64,000 bases of DNA from Cuneatibacter sp. NSJ-177 (GCF_022867805.1 NZ_JALIFO010000004.1:1-64000), one strand, 5' to 3'; shown: positions 34,382 through 43,705, counted from the first letter of the stretch. Notes: generated by a model from the sequence alone, not told the origin. Translations and numbers: made by a program.

Positions 34382-35518
34382 TTAGACAATCTCCGTAAAA
34401 AAGCATCCCTGGAAAGGAAAAACTTCCGAATAGCCTTCCCGCTCTTTCCCGCCGAGCAGCCATTCCGTCAGCTCTGCAATGGTTAAAACCAGCTCCGGCT
34501 CTTCGTCCGGCGCCGGAATCAACCGGGAATCGGTTGATGTCAGCTCCCAACGGAATACACCGTTGTTTTCTTCCAGGATGTCATCCTGTACCTTCAGTAA
34601 GATCGTCTTCGGTCCCCAGGAGCGAATCTCCCGGACAAAGGCCTTGAGGTTCAAAATCCTGGCCATAATCGCCGGTTTTTCCTTTCCCAGCCACCCGGTA
34701 TTCACCACAGATATGGTTCCCTCCGCTGCCTTCGCAGAAATCGTTTTCCGGAAATAGGAGCGGATTGCGGCGGCCAGTTCTCCGGCCCTCTTCTCTGAGT
34801 CCGGAGACGGTTCTTTCCCCTGCCGGAGTGCGTCCGGCAGAAACCGGCTGTCTGCAACCAACTCCCGGATCTCCGTCTGCTCCTCCCCCGGCCAATAGCT
34901 GAACACACCGGCGAGCTCCTCTTTGTTCAAAACGGCGGCCAGTCCGCCGCCCTCCGAGGCAACCTCTTTCTGCAAAGTCCGAAGATACTCCTCCGTGCGC
35001 TCCGGAAAGACCTGGAACCGGTCCTCCAGCTCCCGCTCTAAGAAAAAGGCGGCGGCCGTCAAATCCTCATCGGTCAGGGTCACCACCGACAGGTCTCCGG
35101 CTGAAATTCCAAAAGGAAGTTCCCCCTCCCATTTTTGAAACACATAGCGGAACCCAAACGGCAGATAAATTTCTTCCTTTGCCGGCATCAGCCAGCAAAA
35201 CGGCATCCCAAGGGATGCGTATTTTTTCATCCCGGCTTCGAGAAGGCGGGCCATTCGCTTTTGCCTTCGGTATTCCGGCAGGGTCGCCACTGCAACCAGA
35301 TAGCGGCTGTCCCAGATCCGCCCGTTTACCCAAAGGGGATACGGATTCCATTGTACCATAGAAACGATTTCTCCGCCAGCCTCATCGGCCAGGATTTCAT
35401 TTGTCCCGGTCTTTTCCGTATAATAATAATCGAGGAAGGCCTCAGAATCCTCCGGAAAGATCTCTTCCCAGAGCTTTCTGGTCCGGCCGCGCTCCTCTTT
35501 TGATTCCAAATACCGCAT
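34382..35518 (-). CDS. GNAT-family N-acetyltransferase (Eis-like)
   Basis: 378 residues. An N-terminal GNAT domain (VAVATLPEYRRQKRMARLLEAG, the acetyl-CoA-binding motif A) is followed by a second GNAT-like half and a C-terminal sterol-carrier-like domain (VLTIAELTEWLLGG), as in Eis. Such enzymes acetylate amines on aminoglycosides or peptides; the natural substrate here is unknown. The ATG at 35518 has GGAGGCAAT. Precedes rpoN by 50 bp. Confidence 0.82.
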   Translation of the reverse strand: MRYLESKEERGRTRKLWEEIFPEDSEAFLDYYYTEKTGTNEILADEAGGEIVSMVQWNPYPLWVNGRIWDSRYLVAVATLPEYRRQKRMARLLEAGMKKYASLGMPFCWLMPAKEEIYLPFGFRYVFQKWEGELPFGISAGDLSVVTLTDEDLTAAAFFLERELEDRFQVFPERTEEYLRTLQKEVASEGGGLAAVLNKEELAGVFSYWPGEEQTEIRELVADSRFLPDALRQGKEPSPDSEKRAGELAAAIRSYFRKTISAKAAEGTISVVNTGWLGKEKPAIMARILNLKAFVREIRSWGPKTILLKVQDDILEENNGVFRWELTSTDSRLIPAPDEEPELVLTIAELTEWLLGGKEREGYSEVFPFQGCFFTEIV

Positions 35519-35583
35519 ATTGCCTCCTACCGGCATTTTGCCTGCCGTCCAGAGGGCAGGCCGCGTTTGCCTATTACCGTGTA

Positions 35584-36489
35584 CTAGTTTTGTATCATCG
35601 TATATTTTTTCGCCATGAAAATCGGAGAATAGGATTCCTTGGCCTTGCGCAGCGCCGGCAGGCCCACGTCGTCCTCCCGGTTTACCAGCACAGCATCCGG
35701 GAATTCGTGCACCAGAAACTGCTGGTTGATGAACGGATACAGGCCGCGGATTTCTGCGTTTGCCTTCTCAATGTGGATGATCGCCATCTTGTCCCGCTCA
35801 TTGTAGCTGCCCATGGTGAAGGCTTCCAGACGGCCGTCGATATACACGCCGGCCACATAGGTTCCAAGGACCTCCATGTGGCGGAGCACCTCGTGGATTC
35901 CTTCGGCTTCCCCATCCAGATGCACATCGGCCTCATCTCCCTTTTGTTCCCGCCAGCGGCTTAAGAACTCCCAGATCGTGTCCCGGTCGGCCCGGATGAG
36001 ACGGCGGTATTCATAACGTTCCCCGTATTCCCGCAGGAACGCGTTGACGTGATTTTTCTTCTTATGGTATTTCTTTCCGGACAGCGTACGGAGGCTCTCG
36101 GCGTCGTAGACGTAGTCGGCCGCGTCCGGATCCTCCACGATGGTATACCGGCCGGGCACAAGATTCAGGGCGGCGATGCCATCCTCATCGGCGAAGATGA
36201 CTTTCATCTTCCGGCCTAAGTCCCGGTTAAAATGCTGTTCCATGATATCAAAGTAACGAGGCATGTCTTCGGCCCGGCAGATCGGCAGGGACGCCTCGTA
36301 ATCCTCGCCGGTGTGGCTCTGCATCAGGACCGCCCGCTCATCCAGCAGAGCAAACTCGCAGCCGTAGAAATCTTTCCAGAGAAAGCTGTCCAAAATCACG
36401 CTGTCGCAGGTCTTGTTGGTGCGCAGGCCAAAATAGGGCCGCAGAAGCTCCACATCCGAAGCCTCCAACGATTTAAAGTGCAGGTTCAT
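35584..36489 (-). CDS. DUF2156 protein (MprF-like aminoacyltransferase fold)
   Basis: 301 residues. Two GNAT-like halves, with KKYHKKKNHVNAFLREYG and a C-terminal YPFINQQFLVHEF...VNREDDVGLPALRKAKESYSP section typical of DUF2156. The family includes the catalytic domain of MprF, which moves amino acids from tRNA to phosphatidylglycerol, but this protein has no membrane part. May aminoacylate a lipid, peptide or protein. Lies next to the surface aminoacylation-like operon but beyond its terminator. Confidence 0.8.
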   Translation of the reverse strand: MNLHFKSLEASDVELLRPYFGLRTNKTCDSVILDSFLWKDFYGCEFALLDERAVLMQSHTGEDYEASLPICRAEDMPRYFDIMEQHFNRDLGRKMKVIFADEDGIAALNLVPGRYTIVEDPDAADYVYDAESLRTLSGKKYHKKKNHVNAFLREYGERYEYRRLIRADRDTIWEFLSRWREQKGDEADVHLDGEAEGIHEVLRHMEVLGTYVAGVYIDGRLEAFTMGSYNERDKMAIIHIEKANAEIRGLYPFINQQFLVHEFPDAVLVNREDDVGLPALRKAKESYSPIFMAKKYTMIQN

Positions 36490-36608
36490 GTTTTCCTCCT
36501 ATCTGAGGATCCGATTCTTGCCGCAGATTCTGCGGCTCCCTGACCGGATCGGGTCAGGGCTTTCCCTTTGGCGGAGCGTTCCGCCGGAAGGAACTCTTTG
36601 CCTAAAAA

Positions 36609-36637
36609 GGGCTTTTGCCTGAAAACAGCAAAAGCCC
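36609..36637 (-). terminator. Terminator of the aminoacylation-like operon
   Basis: GGGCTTTTGC (36609-36618) and GCAAAAGCCC (36628-36637), followed by TTTTTAGG on the minus strand. Confidence 0.85.
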
Positions 36638-36670
36638 GTCGTTTCTGTTCCGTCTGCACGGTTCTAAATC

Positions 36671-37204
36671 TTATTTCGTAATCGCAGTGTACTGGATCGA
36701 GGTAACCGCATCATCCTTGATCACAAAGATCAGCGTACTGTCTCCCTTGGTGTAGCTGTAATTTCCGGCTGTCGCGGGCTCACCGTAAGCCTTGGTTACA
36801 TCTGCCACAGAAGAACCGATGGAAATGCCCTCCGGAGTGGAGACCAGGTCGTCCTTGATTTCAATCGAAGAGACATAGTCCTTCCCATCGATCGGGTAGG
36901 TCTTTAAGATAAAGCTGGCATAGGTATACTGCTTGTCCAGGCCTTTGAATGCGCAGCTCTCAGACTCGAAATACTCGACTTCTTTTCCCAGTTTCTCCAG
37001 AATCGGAGCCACCTCGGCGTTCATGGCAATGGTCACATCCCCGGATTGAAACGCAAACGCATCCGACGCGCCGCTGTTCGCTGCCGCCGCAGCCGTAGTG
37101 CCCGCTTCTCCCGTGGTGCCCGCCGCAGCCGTCGTCTTGTCGTCGGAACTGCCGCAGCCGACTAAAATCAGCATTGCCACAAACAAAATTGCAAACTTTT
37201 TCAT
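36671..37204 (-). CDS. Small lipoprotein at the end of the aminoacylation-like operon
   Basis: 177 residues; lipobox LVGC, a Thr/Ala/Gly-rich linker, then a compact alpha/beta domain (VEYFESESCAFKGLDKQYTYASFILKTYP and ISIGSSVADVTKAYGEP). The latter resembles lipoproteins with a BamE/SmpA-like repeat, but I cannot name a family. The ATG at 37204 has GGAGG nine bases upstream. It follows the SGNH gene by 31 bp, with the terminator right after, so it is part of the same transcript. Confidence 0.7.
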   Translation of the reverse strand: MKKFAILFVAMLILVGCGSSDDKTTAAAGTTGEAGTTAAAAANSGASDAFAFQSGDVTIAMNAEVAPILEKLGKEVEYFESESCAFKGLDKQYTYASFILKTYPIDGKDYVSSIEIKDDLVSTPEGISIGSSVADVTKAYGEPATAGNYSYTKGDSTLIFVIKDDAVTSIQYTAITK

Positions 37205-37235
37205 CTCGTACATCCTCCTAAATTCTTTTCTTCTC

Positions 37236-38321
37236 TTAATCTTCCTGTCCAGCAGGCTTTCTGCCCCCGTAGCTCTTCAAGTAACCGTATTCTTCCAGCT
37301 CCCGATACTGATCGGCTTCCATCTCATGGTAAAAATCAGACTTTTCCTGCCACTTTGCCGCCACCTGGGCGTCGCCGCGGTGATCCGGCAGCTGATAGGT
37401 TTCTTGGAGCTCTGCCCCCAGATACTTGGCGAGTTTTTCCGCCCCGGACAAGTTCAGATGTAACCCATTATCATACGTATCCGTGTCAAAGTCAATACCT
37501 GTTTCGTCCAGAAGCTCCAAAAAGTTAATGTAGAGCAGGCCGTTTTTCTCGGCGTAGTCTTCCATCTGTTCTTCCCATTCGTCATACCAGTAAGGATAAA
37601 TACTGGGAGCCTTCATCAAAACCAGTTCCACGCCATTGTCCTTGCAAAGCTTCACCATCTTGTCCAGATATTCGTAGCTGGTATCGCTGAACTGATAATC
37701 TTGCAGCGGCGTCGGGCTCGGATAGGAAGTCACCGGCCGCACGTCCACCCGCATCAGGTAGCCCTGGTGGAACGAACGCTTGGTCTTAAACAAATACTCG
37801 AAATCCTCGCCGGAAAGCTCGCTCCAGCGGGAATGGTAGCGAAGCAGCGGGAACAGGTAGGTGATGAACTCTTCCTCATCGGTCATGGACGCCTTGATCG
37901 AGTTCACCTTGGAGTCCGACCAGCGCATCCCGTCTAAGGTCATCCGGTTATACGCTTCATTTTGAGGTTCCCCGTACTTCATGGAGAGTACATTAAACAC
38001 CATCACCTTCGGCTTCTCGTACTTCAGCGTTTCCTCCATCAGATAGTACGACTGCCAGATCAGCTGCTGGGCGCTTCCCCGGATGTAGCTTGTGATTCCG
38101 TAGTCCTCCCAGAGCGTAATCGGGGAAATGTTTTCATAGACTTCGCAGTCCCCGATGAAAACCACATCGTTTCCGCCGGCATTATCATAGTAATCGGCGA
38201 TCAGCCGGCCTTCGATAATCTCATTGATATATTTTGGCGTCAGCAGTTTCTGCAGAAACCACAAGCCTCCCACCAGGAGGCACGCCACGACGAGAATCGT
38301 CAAAATCCGTTTCTTCTTCAT
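37236..38321 (-). CDS. Membrane-anchored SGNH/DltD-like protein with Cys in block I
   Basis: 361 residues; one N-terminal membrane helix (6-25), the rest outside. Block I is FIGDCEVYENISP: the nucleophilic Ser of GDS/GSSE motifs is Cys59. Other conserved parts are SYIRGSAQQLIWQSYYLMEETLKYEKPKVMVFN and the C-terminal DNGLHLN (Asp284, His288). In dlt-like systems such proteins take the acyl group delivered by the MBOAT partner and pass it to the acceptor polymer. Immediately downstream of the MBOAT gene (8 bp). Confidence 0.82.
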   Translation of the reverse strand: MKKKRILTILVVACLLVGGLWFLQKLLTPKYINEIIEGRLIADYYDNAGGNDVVFIGDCEVYENISPITLWEDYGITSYIRGSAQQLIWQSYYLMEETLKYEKPKVMVFNVLSMKYGEPQNEAYNRMTLDGMRWSDSKVNSIKASMTDEEEFITYLFPLLRYHSRWSELSGEDFEYLFKTKRSFHQGYLMRVDVRPVTSYPSPTPLQDYQFSDTSYEYLDKMVKLCKDNGVELVLMKAPSIYPYWYDEWEEQMEDYAEKNGLLYINFLELLDETGIDFDTDTYDNGLHLNLSGAEKLAKYLGAELQETYQLPDHRGDAQVAAKWQEKSDFYHEMEADQYRELEEYGYLKSYGGRKPAGQED

Positions 38322-38329
38322 GACTCCTC

Positions 38330-39910
38330 CTAGAATTGGTTGTAAATGAACTGGCTGGCGTCAAACCCGATGCCGTAGGCGCCGAAAATCAACACGCCGA
38401 GGAACAAGGCCGCATAGACTCCGTAGCGAAGCGCCATCGGCTGCTTTGAAAGTTTCTCCCGGACGCTTCCCGACCGGCCGATCAGGCTGACAATCAGCAT
38501 CGCCAGCACGCCCGCCAGAATCACGCCCCAGTCAGCGGCCGACAGGCCAAGCTCCAGCAAGCTGCCGTTCACCAGCACATTCCAGTTCCCCTCGGTGAAA
38601 ATCGTTCCCACCTGATGGAAGGTCAAAGGTACATCCCGGTAGCAGTCCAGAATACGGATCGCGCTCATCAGGCAGAAAGTGCGGGCCACCTGGAACAAGC
38701 GGTACCAGAAGGTCCTTCCCACTTTCGGAAACTTTTTGTGAAACCAGGCGTAAAAGGGCTCGAACTCCTGGGAGACAATCAAAACCAGACAGTTCAGCAT
38801 TCCCCAGACGATAAAGTTCCAGCTGGCGCCGTGCCACAGGCCGGTCACAAACCAGACAATCGAAGTGGAGAGATAAACCGGCACCCGTTTTCCCAGGGCC
38901 TGTCCCAATTTCTCACGGGAAGCCTTGGAGAGTTTCAGCATGGGCTGGCAGACGGAAATCGGATAAAAAATATAGTCCCGAAACCAGGTGCCCATGGTAA
39001 TGTGCCACCGGCGCCAATACTCGGCGGTGTTCTTGGAAAAGAACGGCCGCTCAAAGTTTTCCACCAGATGCACGCCGAATACCTGGGCAATTCCGATGGT
39101 GATATCGATTCCCCCGGTGAAATCGGCATAGAGCTCGATGGCGTAAAAGAACATCGCCGCCAACACATAGGCTCCTGTATAGTCTGCCGGGTTTTTGATT
39201 AATTCATTCACCGCCACGAGAATCCGGTCCGCCACCACCATTTTTTTGAAAAAGCCCCAGCAGATCCGCTGGATGCCGAAGCTGATATTGTGGTGGTCGT
39301 AGGGGTGCTCGTCGTACAGGGTCTTCGCCATGTCGTCGTAACGGCTGATCGGGCCCTGGATCACCTGCGGGAAAAAGGAAACAAACAGGGCAAACCGTCC
39401 CAGGCTGTCCTGGGCCGCATATTTGCCCCGGTAAACGTCAAGCAGGTACCCCATGCTCTGGAACGTATAAAAAGAAATTCCCATGGGCAGGGCAAACCGC
39501 ATGAACGCAATGTCCGTATCAAAAATTCCATTGATATTGGAAATGAAAAAATCCGTGTATTTCAGAACCGCCAGGATACCCAGATTCAAAAGCAGGCAGA
39601 ACAGCATCCAGTGTCTGGTCTTTTTTTTGCCCGCCGCCTTCAGCGCCTTCTTCTCTTCCCGCGACAGCTCGGCTTTATGCGCCTTCAGGTAAGCCGACTG
39701 TTCCGTCTGGAGCACCGTCATTCGCTTTGCCGCATACCAGGTCGTCACGGTGGTGACCAATATATACGCTAAGAAGTGGATGCCTGCCCAGGCGTAAAAG
39801 AGATAGCTGCCTGCGAGCAGCAGCATCCACTGGAATTTCTTAGGCACCAAATAGTAAAGGACGAACATCGCCGCCAGAAAAGCGATGAACGTATAGGATG
39901 TAAAAAGCAT
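38330..39910 (-). CDS. MBOAT-family O-acyltransferase (DltB/AlgI-like)
   Basis: 526 residues, about 11-12 membrane helices. Invariant residues are present: His303 in EYWRRWHITMGTWFRDYIFYP and the catalytic His360 in GLWHGASWNFIVWG. It resembles DltB and AlgI, which move an acyl group from a carrier across the membrane. A basic cytoplasmic loop (about 62-100) could dock the acyl carrier protein. Flanked by the carrier protein and SGNH genes. Confidence 0.9.
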   Translation of the reverse strand: MLFTSYTFIAFLAAMFVLYYLVPKKFQWMLLLAGSYLFYAWAGIHFLAYILVTTVTTWYAAKRMTVLQTEQSAYLKAHKAELSREEKKALKAAGKKKTRHWMLFCLLLNLGILAVLKYTDFFISNINGIFDTDIAFMRFALPMGISFYTFQSMGYLLDVYRGKYAAQDSLGRFALFVSFFPQVIQGPISRYDDMAKTLYDEHPYDHHNISFGIQRICWGFFKKMVVADRILVAVNELIKNPADYTGAYVLAAMFFYAIELYADFTGGIDITIGIAQVFGVHLVENFERPFFSKNTAEYWRRWHITMGTWFRDYIFYPISVCQPMLKLSKASREKLGQALGKRVPVYLSTSIVWFVTGLWHGASWNFIVWGMLNCLVLIVSQEFEPFYAWFHKKFPKVGRTFWYRLFQVARTFCLMSAIRILDCYRDVPLTFHQVGTIFTEGNWNVLVNGSLLELGLSAADWGVILAGVLAMLIVSLIGRSGSVREKLSKQPMALRYGVYAALFLGVLIFGAYGIGFDASQFIYNQF

Positions 39911-39921
39911 ACTTACCTCAA

Positions 39922-40152
39922 TCAGTCTTCATCCTGCAGCCGCTCGATCAGATCGTAGAGAGCTTCCGCAGAGTTGAAGTTTTCAGGGATGATTTCTTCC
40001 GCGGGAATCGCCACATCGTACTCGGTGTTCACCGAAGTGATGATGGAGATGATATCGAAAGAATCCAGGATCTTGTCGTCGATCAGCGTATCGCATGTTT
40101 CAAAATCCACTTCGGGGTGCAGTTCCTTCAAGATGTTTAATAAAGCTTCCAT
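39922..40152 (-). CDS. Acyl carrier protein (DltC-like)
   Basis: 76 residues. The phosphopantetheine attachment site is Ser31 in ILDSFDIISII; the helices and length match DltC-type carriers. It should be charged by the adenylating enzyme encoded 2 bp upstream and hand the aminoacyl group to the MBOAT protein. An FDIISI sequence replaces the usual LDxVEL after the Ser. Confidence 0.88.
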   Translation of the reverse strand: MEALLNILKELHPEVDFETCDTLIDDKILDSFDIISIITSVNTEYDVAIPAEEIIPENFNSAEALYDLIERLQDED

Positions 40153-40154
40153 AC

Positions 40155-41678
40155 CTATTTCTCCTTTTTATTCATATAGTTTTGTTTCAGCAGTACACGG
40201 TTGATTTTCCCGTTCGGCGTCAGAGGCATGGTTTCGAGGACCTCCATAGAGTTGGGAATCATATACCGCGGCAGCTTTTCCTTCAGGTATCGGACCATGT
40301 CGGCGGGAGATACCTCACCCACATAATACAACACAATTTTCTTTTTGTCATCATCAAATATGCAGCAAGCGCTTTTTATTCCATCTTTCATATTGACGAC
40401 AACCTCGATCTCCCCCAGTTCGATCCGGTGTCCCATGTGTTTGATCTGATAATCTTTCCGGGAAAGGAAGCACAGTTCGCCTCTCTCATTGTACTTGGCC
40501 AGGTCTCCGGTCCGGTAGATAATCTCCGGGTAAGCGTCGTTTAATGGGTTCTGGACAAAGGATTCCCTGGTTTTTTCAGGATTATGATAATAGCCGAGGG
40601 TCACCGAGGTCCCGCGGATGCAGATCTCGCCGGGCCCGCCGGGCTTTGCCGGCTTATTGTTCTCGTCCAGCAGCAAAATTTCCGTGTTGTGGAAGGGCTG
40701 CCCGATCGGGATGGTCTCATCCAGGGCAAATTCCCGGTCTACTTTATAATAGCAGCACATGCCGGTTCCCTCGGTCGGACCGTACAGGTTCACGAATTTC
40801 GCATCCGGAAGGGCTTCCCGCCAGATGTTGAACTGCTTGATCGGAAATACTTCGCTGCCGAACGCAATCGTATGCAGGTACTGGGGTTTTACCTTATCGA
40901 AGGCCTTAAAGGCGGAGATCATCGTCAGGGCCGACACCACCCAGCAGACCGTGTTGATCTTGTATTCGTTCAGGAACTCCACCAGCTTCACCGGGAACAT
41001 AAACAGATTCTTCGGGATCAGATAAGTGGTGCCCCCAAATTTCATCGTGGAGTACAGTTCTTTCAGACAGGCGTCAAAATAGAGCGGCGTCTGATTTCCG
41101 AAAATGGAATTCTCATCGAATTCCAGCACATCGGCCAGGTTGTCGATATAATCGATGACCGAGCGGTGGCAGGCCACAACGCCCTTCGGCACCCCGGTGG
41201 AACCGGAGGTAAAGACAATGTAGATGGGATCCACGTCCAAAGCGTTCCGGCGGATTTCGGCGAGCTTTTCATCATCGGCGGGTTCCGCGGTCATCTCCTC
41301 ATAGAGGTAGATCTCTCCCTGGTAGTGGAATTCTTTTACCATCTCCTTGGTGACATCGTCGCAGATGATCGCCTTTGGATTCAGGTTCTGGAAGATCAGT
41401 TCAATCCGGTGCTTCGGCATCTCCTCATCGATCGGCACATAGTAGCAGCCGCTGTAGATCACGCCGTAGAAGCTGACCACCATTTTCGGGTGTTTCTGCA
41501 TAAATACCACCACCGGCTCCCGGTAGTGTCCGCGCCGGCTCAAAAAGCTTCCGATGGCCCGCGCATCCCGATACACCTCAGAAAACGTCAGCCCCATATT
41601 CTCGTTGGCATAAGCCAGCTTGTCCGGCACCCGCGGCGCCGTCCGCTCCAAATACTCTAACACATTTGTCTGCTGCAT
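40155..41678 (-). CDS. Amino acid adenylation enzyme (DltA-like)
   Basis: 507 residues from the ATG at 41678 (GGGAG upstream). Motifs: FTSGSTGVPKG (156-166), YFDACLKELY (200-209), YGPTE (299-303), YRTGDLA, and the catalytic Lys491 in PLTPNGKINR. It activates an amino acid with ATP and loads it on the carrier protein. Where DltA has FCGE, with a Cys associated with D-alanine choice, this protein has FGSE (273-276), as in general amino acid adenylation domains. With a racemase gene directly upstream, a different D-amino acid is a reasonable guess. Confidence 0.88.
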   Translation of the reverse strand: MQQTNVLEYLERTAPRVPDKLAYANENMGLTFSEVYRDARAIGSFLSRRGHYREPVVVFMQKHPKMVVSFYGVIYSGCYYVPIDEEMPKHRIELIFQNLNPKAIICDDVTKEMVKEFHYQGEIYLYEEMTAEPADDEKLAEIRRNALDVDPIYIVFTSGSTGVPKGVVACHRSVIDYIDNLADVLEFDENSIFGNQTPLYFDACLKELYSTMKFGGTTYLIPKNLFMFPVKLVEFLNEYKINTVCWVVSALTMISAFKAFDKVKPQYLHTIAFGSEVFPIKQFNIWREALPDAKFVNLYGPTEGTGMCCYYKVDREFALDETIPIGQPFHNTEILLLDENNKPAKPGGPGEICIRGTSVTLGYYHNPEKTRESFVQNPLNDAYPEIIYRTGDLAKYNERGELCFLSRKDYQIKHMGHRIELGEIEVVVNMKDGIKSACCIFDDDKKKIVLYYVGEVSPADMVRYLKEKLPRYMIPNSMEVLETMPLTPNGKINRVLLKQNYMNKKEK

Positions 41679-41701
41679 TGGTTTTCTCCCTTTAATTGGT
41701 T

Positions 41702-42421
41702 CTACCTGGTGACCAGGCAGCGGTATTCTTCTTTTAACGGCGCTTCGCACTCTTCAATGGCGCGCATCGCTAAAACCTCCATCGCATCCAAAAAACCAGG
41801 ACCAATGGGAAACTCTTTCTTTATCATGGACAATTCCGTACAACCCAATACAATCACTTGGGCCCCGGCTAAGCGCAGCTCGTCTTCTGCTTCCCGGAAC
41901 AAGGAAAATTCCACCGGCTTTCCGGCTTTTACGTTTTCATAAATCAGGTGCATGACTTTGCGCTGGCTCTTCTCCGTGGGAATCACCGCCTGCATGCCCT
42001 GGTGCTCCAGCTCTTTCTGGAACAGGCCGCTGCGGATGGTTCCGTCCGTCGCCATGATGCCGATGGTATGTAAACCGAATTTTTTCAGATGTGCCGCCGT
42101 CTCCTCAATTAGGTTCAAGACCGGCTTTCCGATCTGAAGTTCCAGATACGGGTGGAAATAATGGGCTGTGATGCAGGGAATCACCAATCGGTCTGCGCCC
42201 TGGCGCACCAGCGCGCGGCCGGTCTCCACCATCAAATTCTGAGGATTCTCATTGCTGAGACCTAGAATATAGCGGGTCCGGTCCGGGGTGTCCGGGCGGT
42301 TATAGATTATCATCGGAAGATGCTCCTGATCACAGGCGGCATCGGTCATCCGAATCACCAGTTCCATGAAATATGCGGTAGCCATAGGGCCCAGGCCGCC
42401 GATTACGCCTAATGTTTTCAT
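41702..42421 (-). CDS. Aspartate/glutamate-family racemase
   Basis: 239 residues. PLP-independent racemase fold with both catalytic cysteines, Cys83 (IPCITAH) and Cys194 (LGCTELS), and N-terminal VIGGLGPMATAYFMELV. The usual Asn after the first Cys (CNTAH) is Ile here, which may alter substrate choice. It would make a D-amino acid in the cytoplasm. The stop is 23 bp before the adenylating enzyme start, so it likely feeds that enzyme. Confidence 0.87.
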   Translation of the reverse strand: MKTLGVIGGLGPMATAYFMELVIRMTDAACDQEHLPMIIYNRPDTPDRTRYILGLSNENPQNLMVETGRALVRQGADRLVIPCITAHYFHPYLELQIGKPVLNLIEETAAHLKKFGLHTIGIMATDGTIRSGLFQKELEHQGMQAVIPTEKSQRKVMHLIYENVKAGKPVEFSLFREAEDELRLAGAQVIVLGCTELSMIKKEFPIGPGFLDAMEVLAMRAIEECEAPLKEEYRCLVTR

Positions 42422-42466
42422 ATTGCTTTCGCCTTTCTTGGTCCATAGGACGTAGATTCCTGTCAG

Positions 42467-43705
42467 TTAAGGAGTTTCAGGCAGCCCAGTGGGATCAAAA
42501 TTATAATAGCCGTCATAATTCTTTGAAAACTTTTCTAACTCCGCATCGGTCCGCAGGAAGCAGTACCAATATTTATTGTGCTCTTCGCTGCGGGGACAGG
42601 AATCAATATGATACCACTCGTCTCCGACCTTGACCAGGCTCCAGAAATGTCTGGTCTCGCCGCCCAGACGGGTCACGTCGGCCGTCTCAAAACCGGCCTG
42701 CTCCATCATGGCTTTCAGCACGGAGAAATAAGTAAAGCAGTCACCCTGGCCTTCTTCAAAACCGCGGATGGCCTCATTCACCTGGGTCGTTTTATCGGAA
42801 TCGCCGGTATAGTTCATATGGCGCTTCACATACCAGAACATTTCATACAGCTTATCCCGGTCGCTCATATCGTCGGAAATGCACGCGGCAACGGCTTTCC
42901 TTGCCAAAGACTCCATCTCCTCGCGGTTGGCCTCGCCTTTGTCCTTTGCCTTTACCGTAATCTCCGCGGTTTCGGTTGCCGTATTTCCGGCGCGGTCCAC
43001 GGCAGTATAGACCACTTCATAGGTGCCTGCCTTCTCCAGATCCACGGCGGAGGCGTCCACCTGGATCTCCACATCCGTGTCCCGGTTATCCGTCACGGTC
43101 ACGCCGCTTTTATAGGAAATGGAATCCCCTTCGGTGACCGTCTGGTCCGAGACGCCAGAAATCACAGGCGGTTCCGTATCGGCCCAGATCGTCAAAGTAG
43201 CGGTCAGCCTGGTCTCATTTCCCGCTCCGTCAGTCAGAAGAATCTCCACTTCCTGATCGCCGGTTTTCTTTTGATCCGGCTCTTTTCCGAAAGAAACCGT
43301 GACTCCGGTCACATCCGAAGCAGATTCCAGAAAGTCTTCCGCCGTGCAGGAATCCCCCTGCCAGATCGCAAAATCCCGCACCGTGCCTTCCGGCGGCGTG
43401 CGGTCCACAATTTCCAAAACCGACTCATAGGAATAATATCCCGCCCGGATCTCCACGGAATATTCGCCGGGAATTGACGTATCGATCCCGGTCATGTTGG
43501 TGACGTAGCTGGCCTCCACGCCGTCTCTTTTCAAAAAGTCATCTGCCTCGGCCATCGGTTCGCCTGCCTCCAGCGTCACTTTCGCCTGGACGCGGTCCGG
43601 CTTATAAAACCACAGGAAACAGCCCAGTCCCGCAATCAGGACCAGGCCGGCCAGAAGAATCAGCTTTCGTCTGTATGCTTTCTTTCTTCCTCGCTTTCCT
43701 TTCAA
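42467..43705 (-). CDS. Membrane-anchored transglutaminase-like protein with Ig-like domains (1)
   Basis: 412 residues. Basic N-terminus and one membrane helix (14-34), about three Ig-like/DUF5011 domains (40-252; for example PPVISGVSDQTVTEGDSISYKSGVTVTDN), then a transglutaminase-like domain with Cys323 (GQGDCFTYF), His353 (RHFWSL) and Asp368 (WYHIDSC). It faces the outside. May act on cell-wall peptides or proteins as a peptidase, amidase or cross-linker. TTG start with GAGGGG upstream; 45 bp before the racemase gene. Confidence 0.83.
   Translation of the reverse strand: MKGKRGRKKAYRRKLILLAGLVLIAGLGCFLWFYKPDRVQAKVTLEAGEPMAEADDFLKRDGVEASYVTNMTGIDTSIPGEYSVEIRAGYYSYESVLEIVDRTPPEGTVRDFAIWQGDSCTAEDFLESASDVTGVTVSFGKEPDQKKTGDQEVEILLTDGAGNETRLTATLTIWADTEPPVISGVSDQTVTEGDSISYKSGVTVTDNRDTDVEIQVDASAVDLEKAGTYEVVYTAVDRAGNTATETAEITVKAKDKGEANREEMESLARKAVAACISDDMSDRDKLYEMFWYVKRHMNYTGDSDKTTQVNEAIRGFEEGQGDCFTYFSVLKAMMEQAGFETADVTRLGGETRHFWSLVKVGDEWYHIDSCPRSEEHNKYWYCFLRTDAELEKFSKNYDGYYNFDPTGLPETP

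Noticed and set aside
34382-35518. Eis-like protein as an aminoglycoside resistance gene
   Set aside because: The family is broad and nothing in the context points to drug resistance, so only the acetyltransferase fold is claimed.
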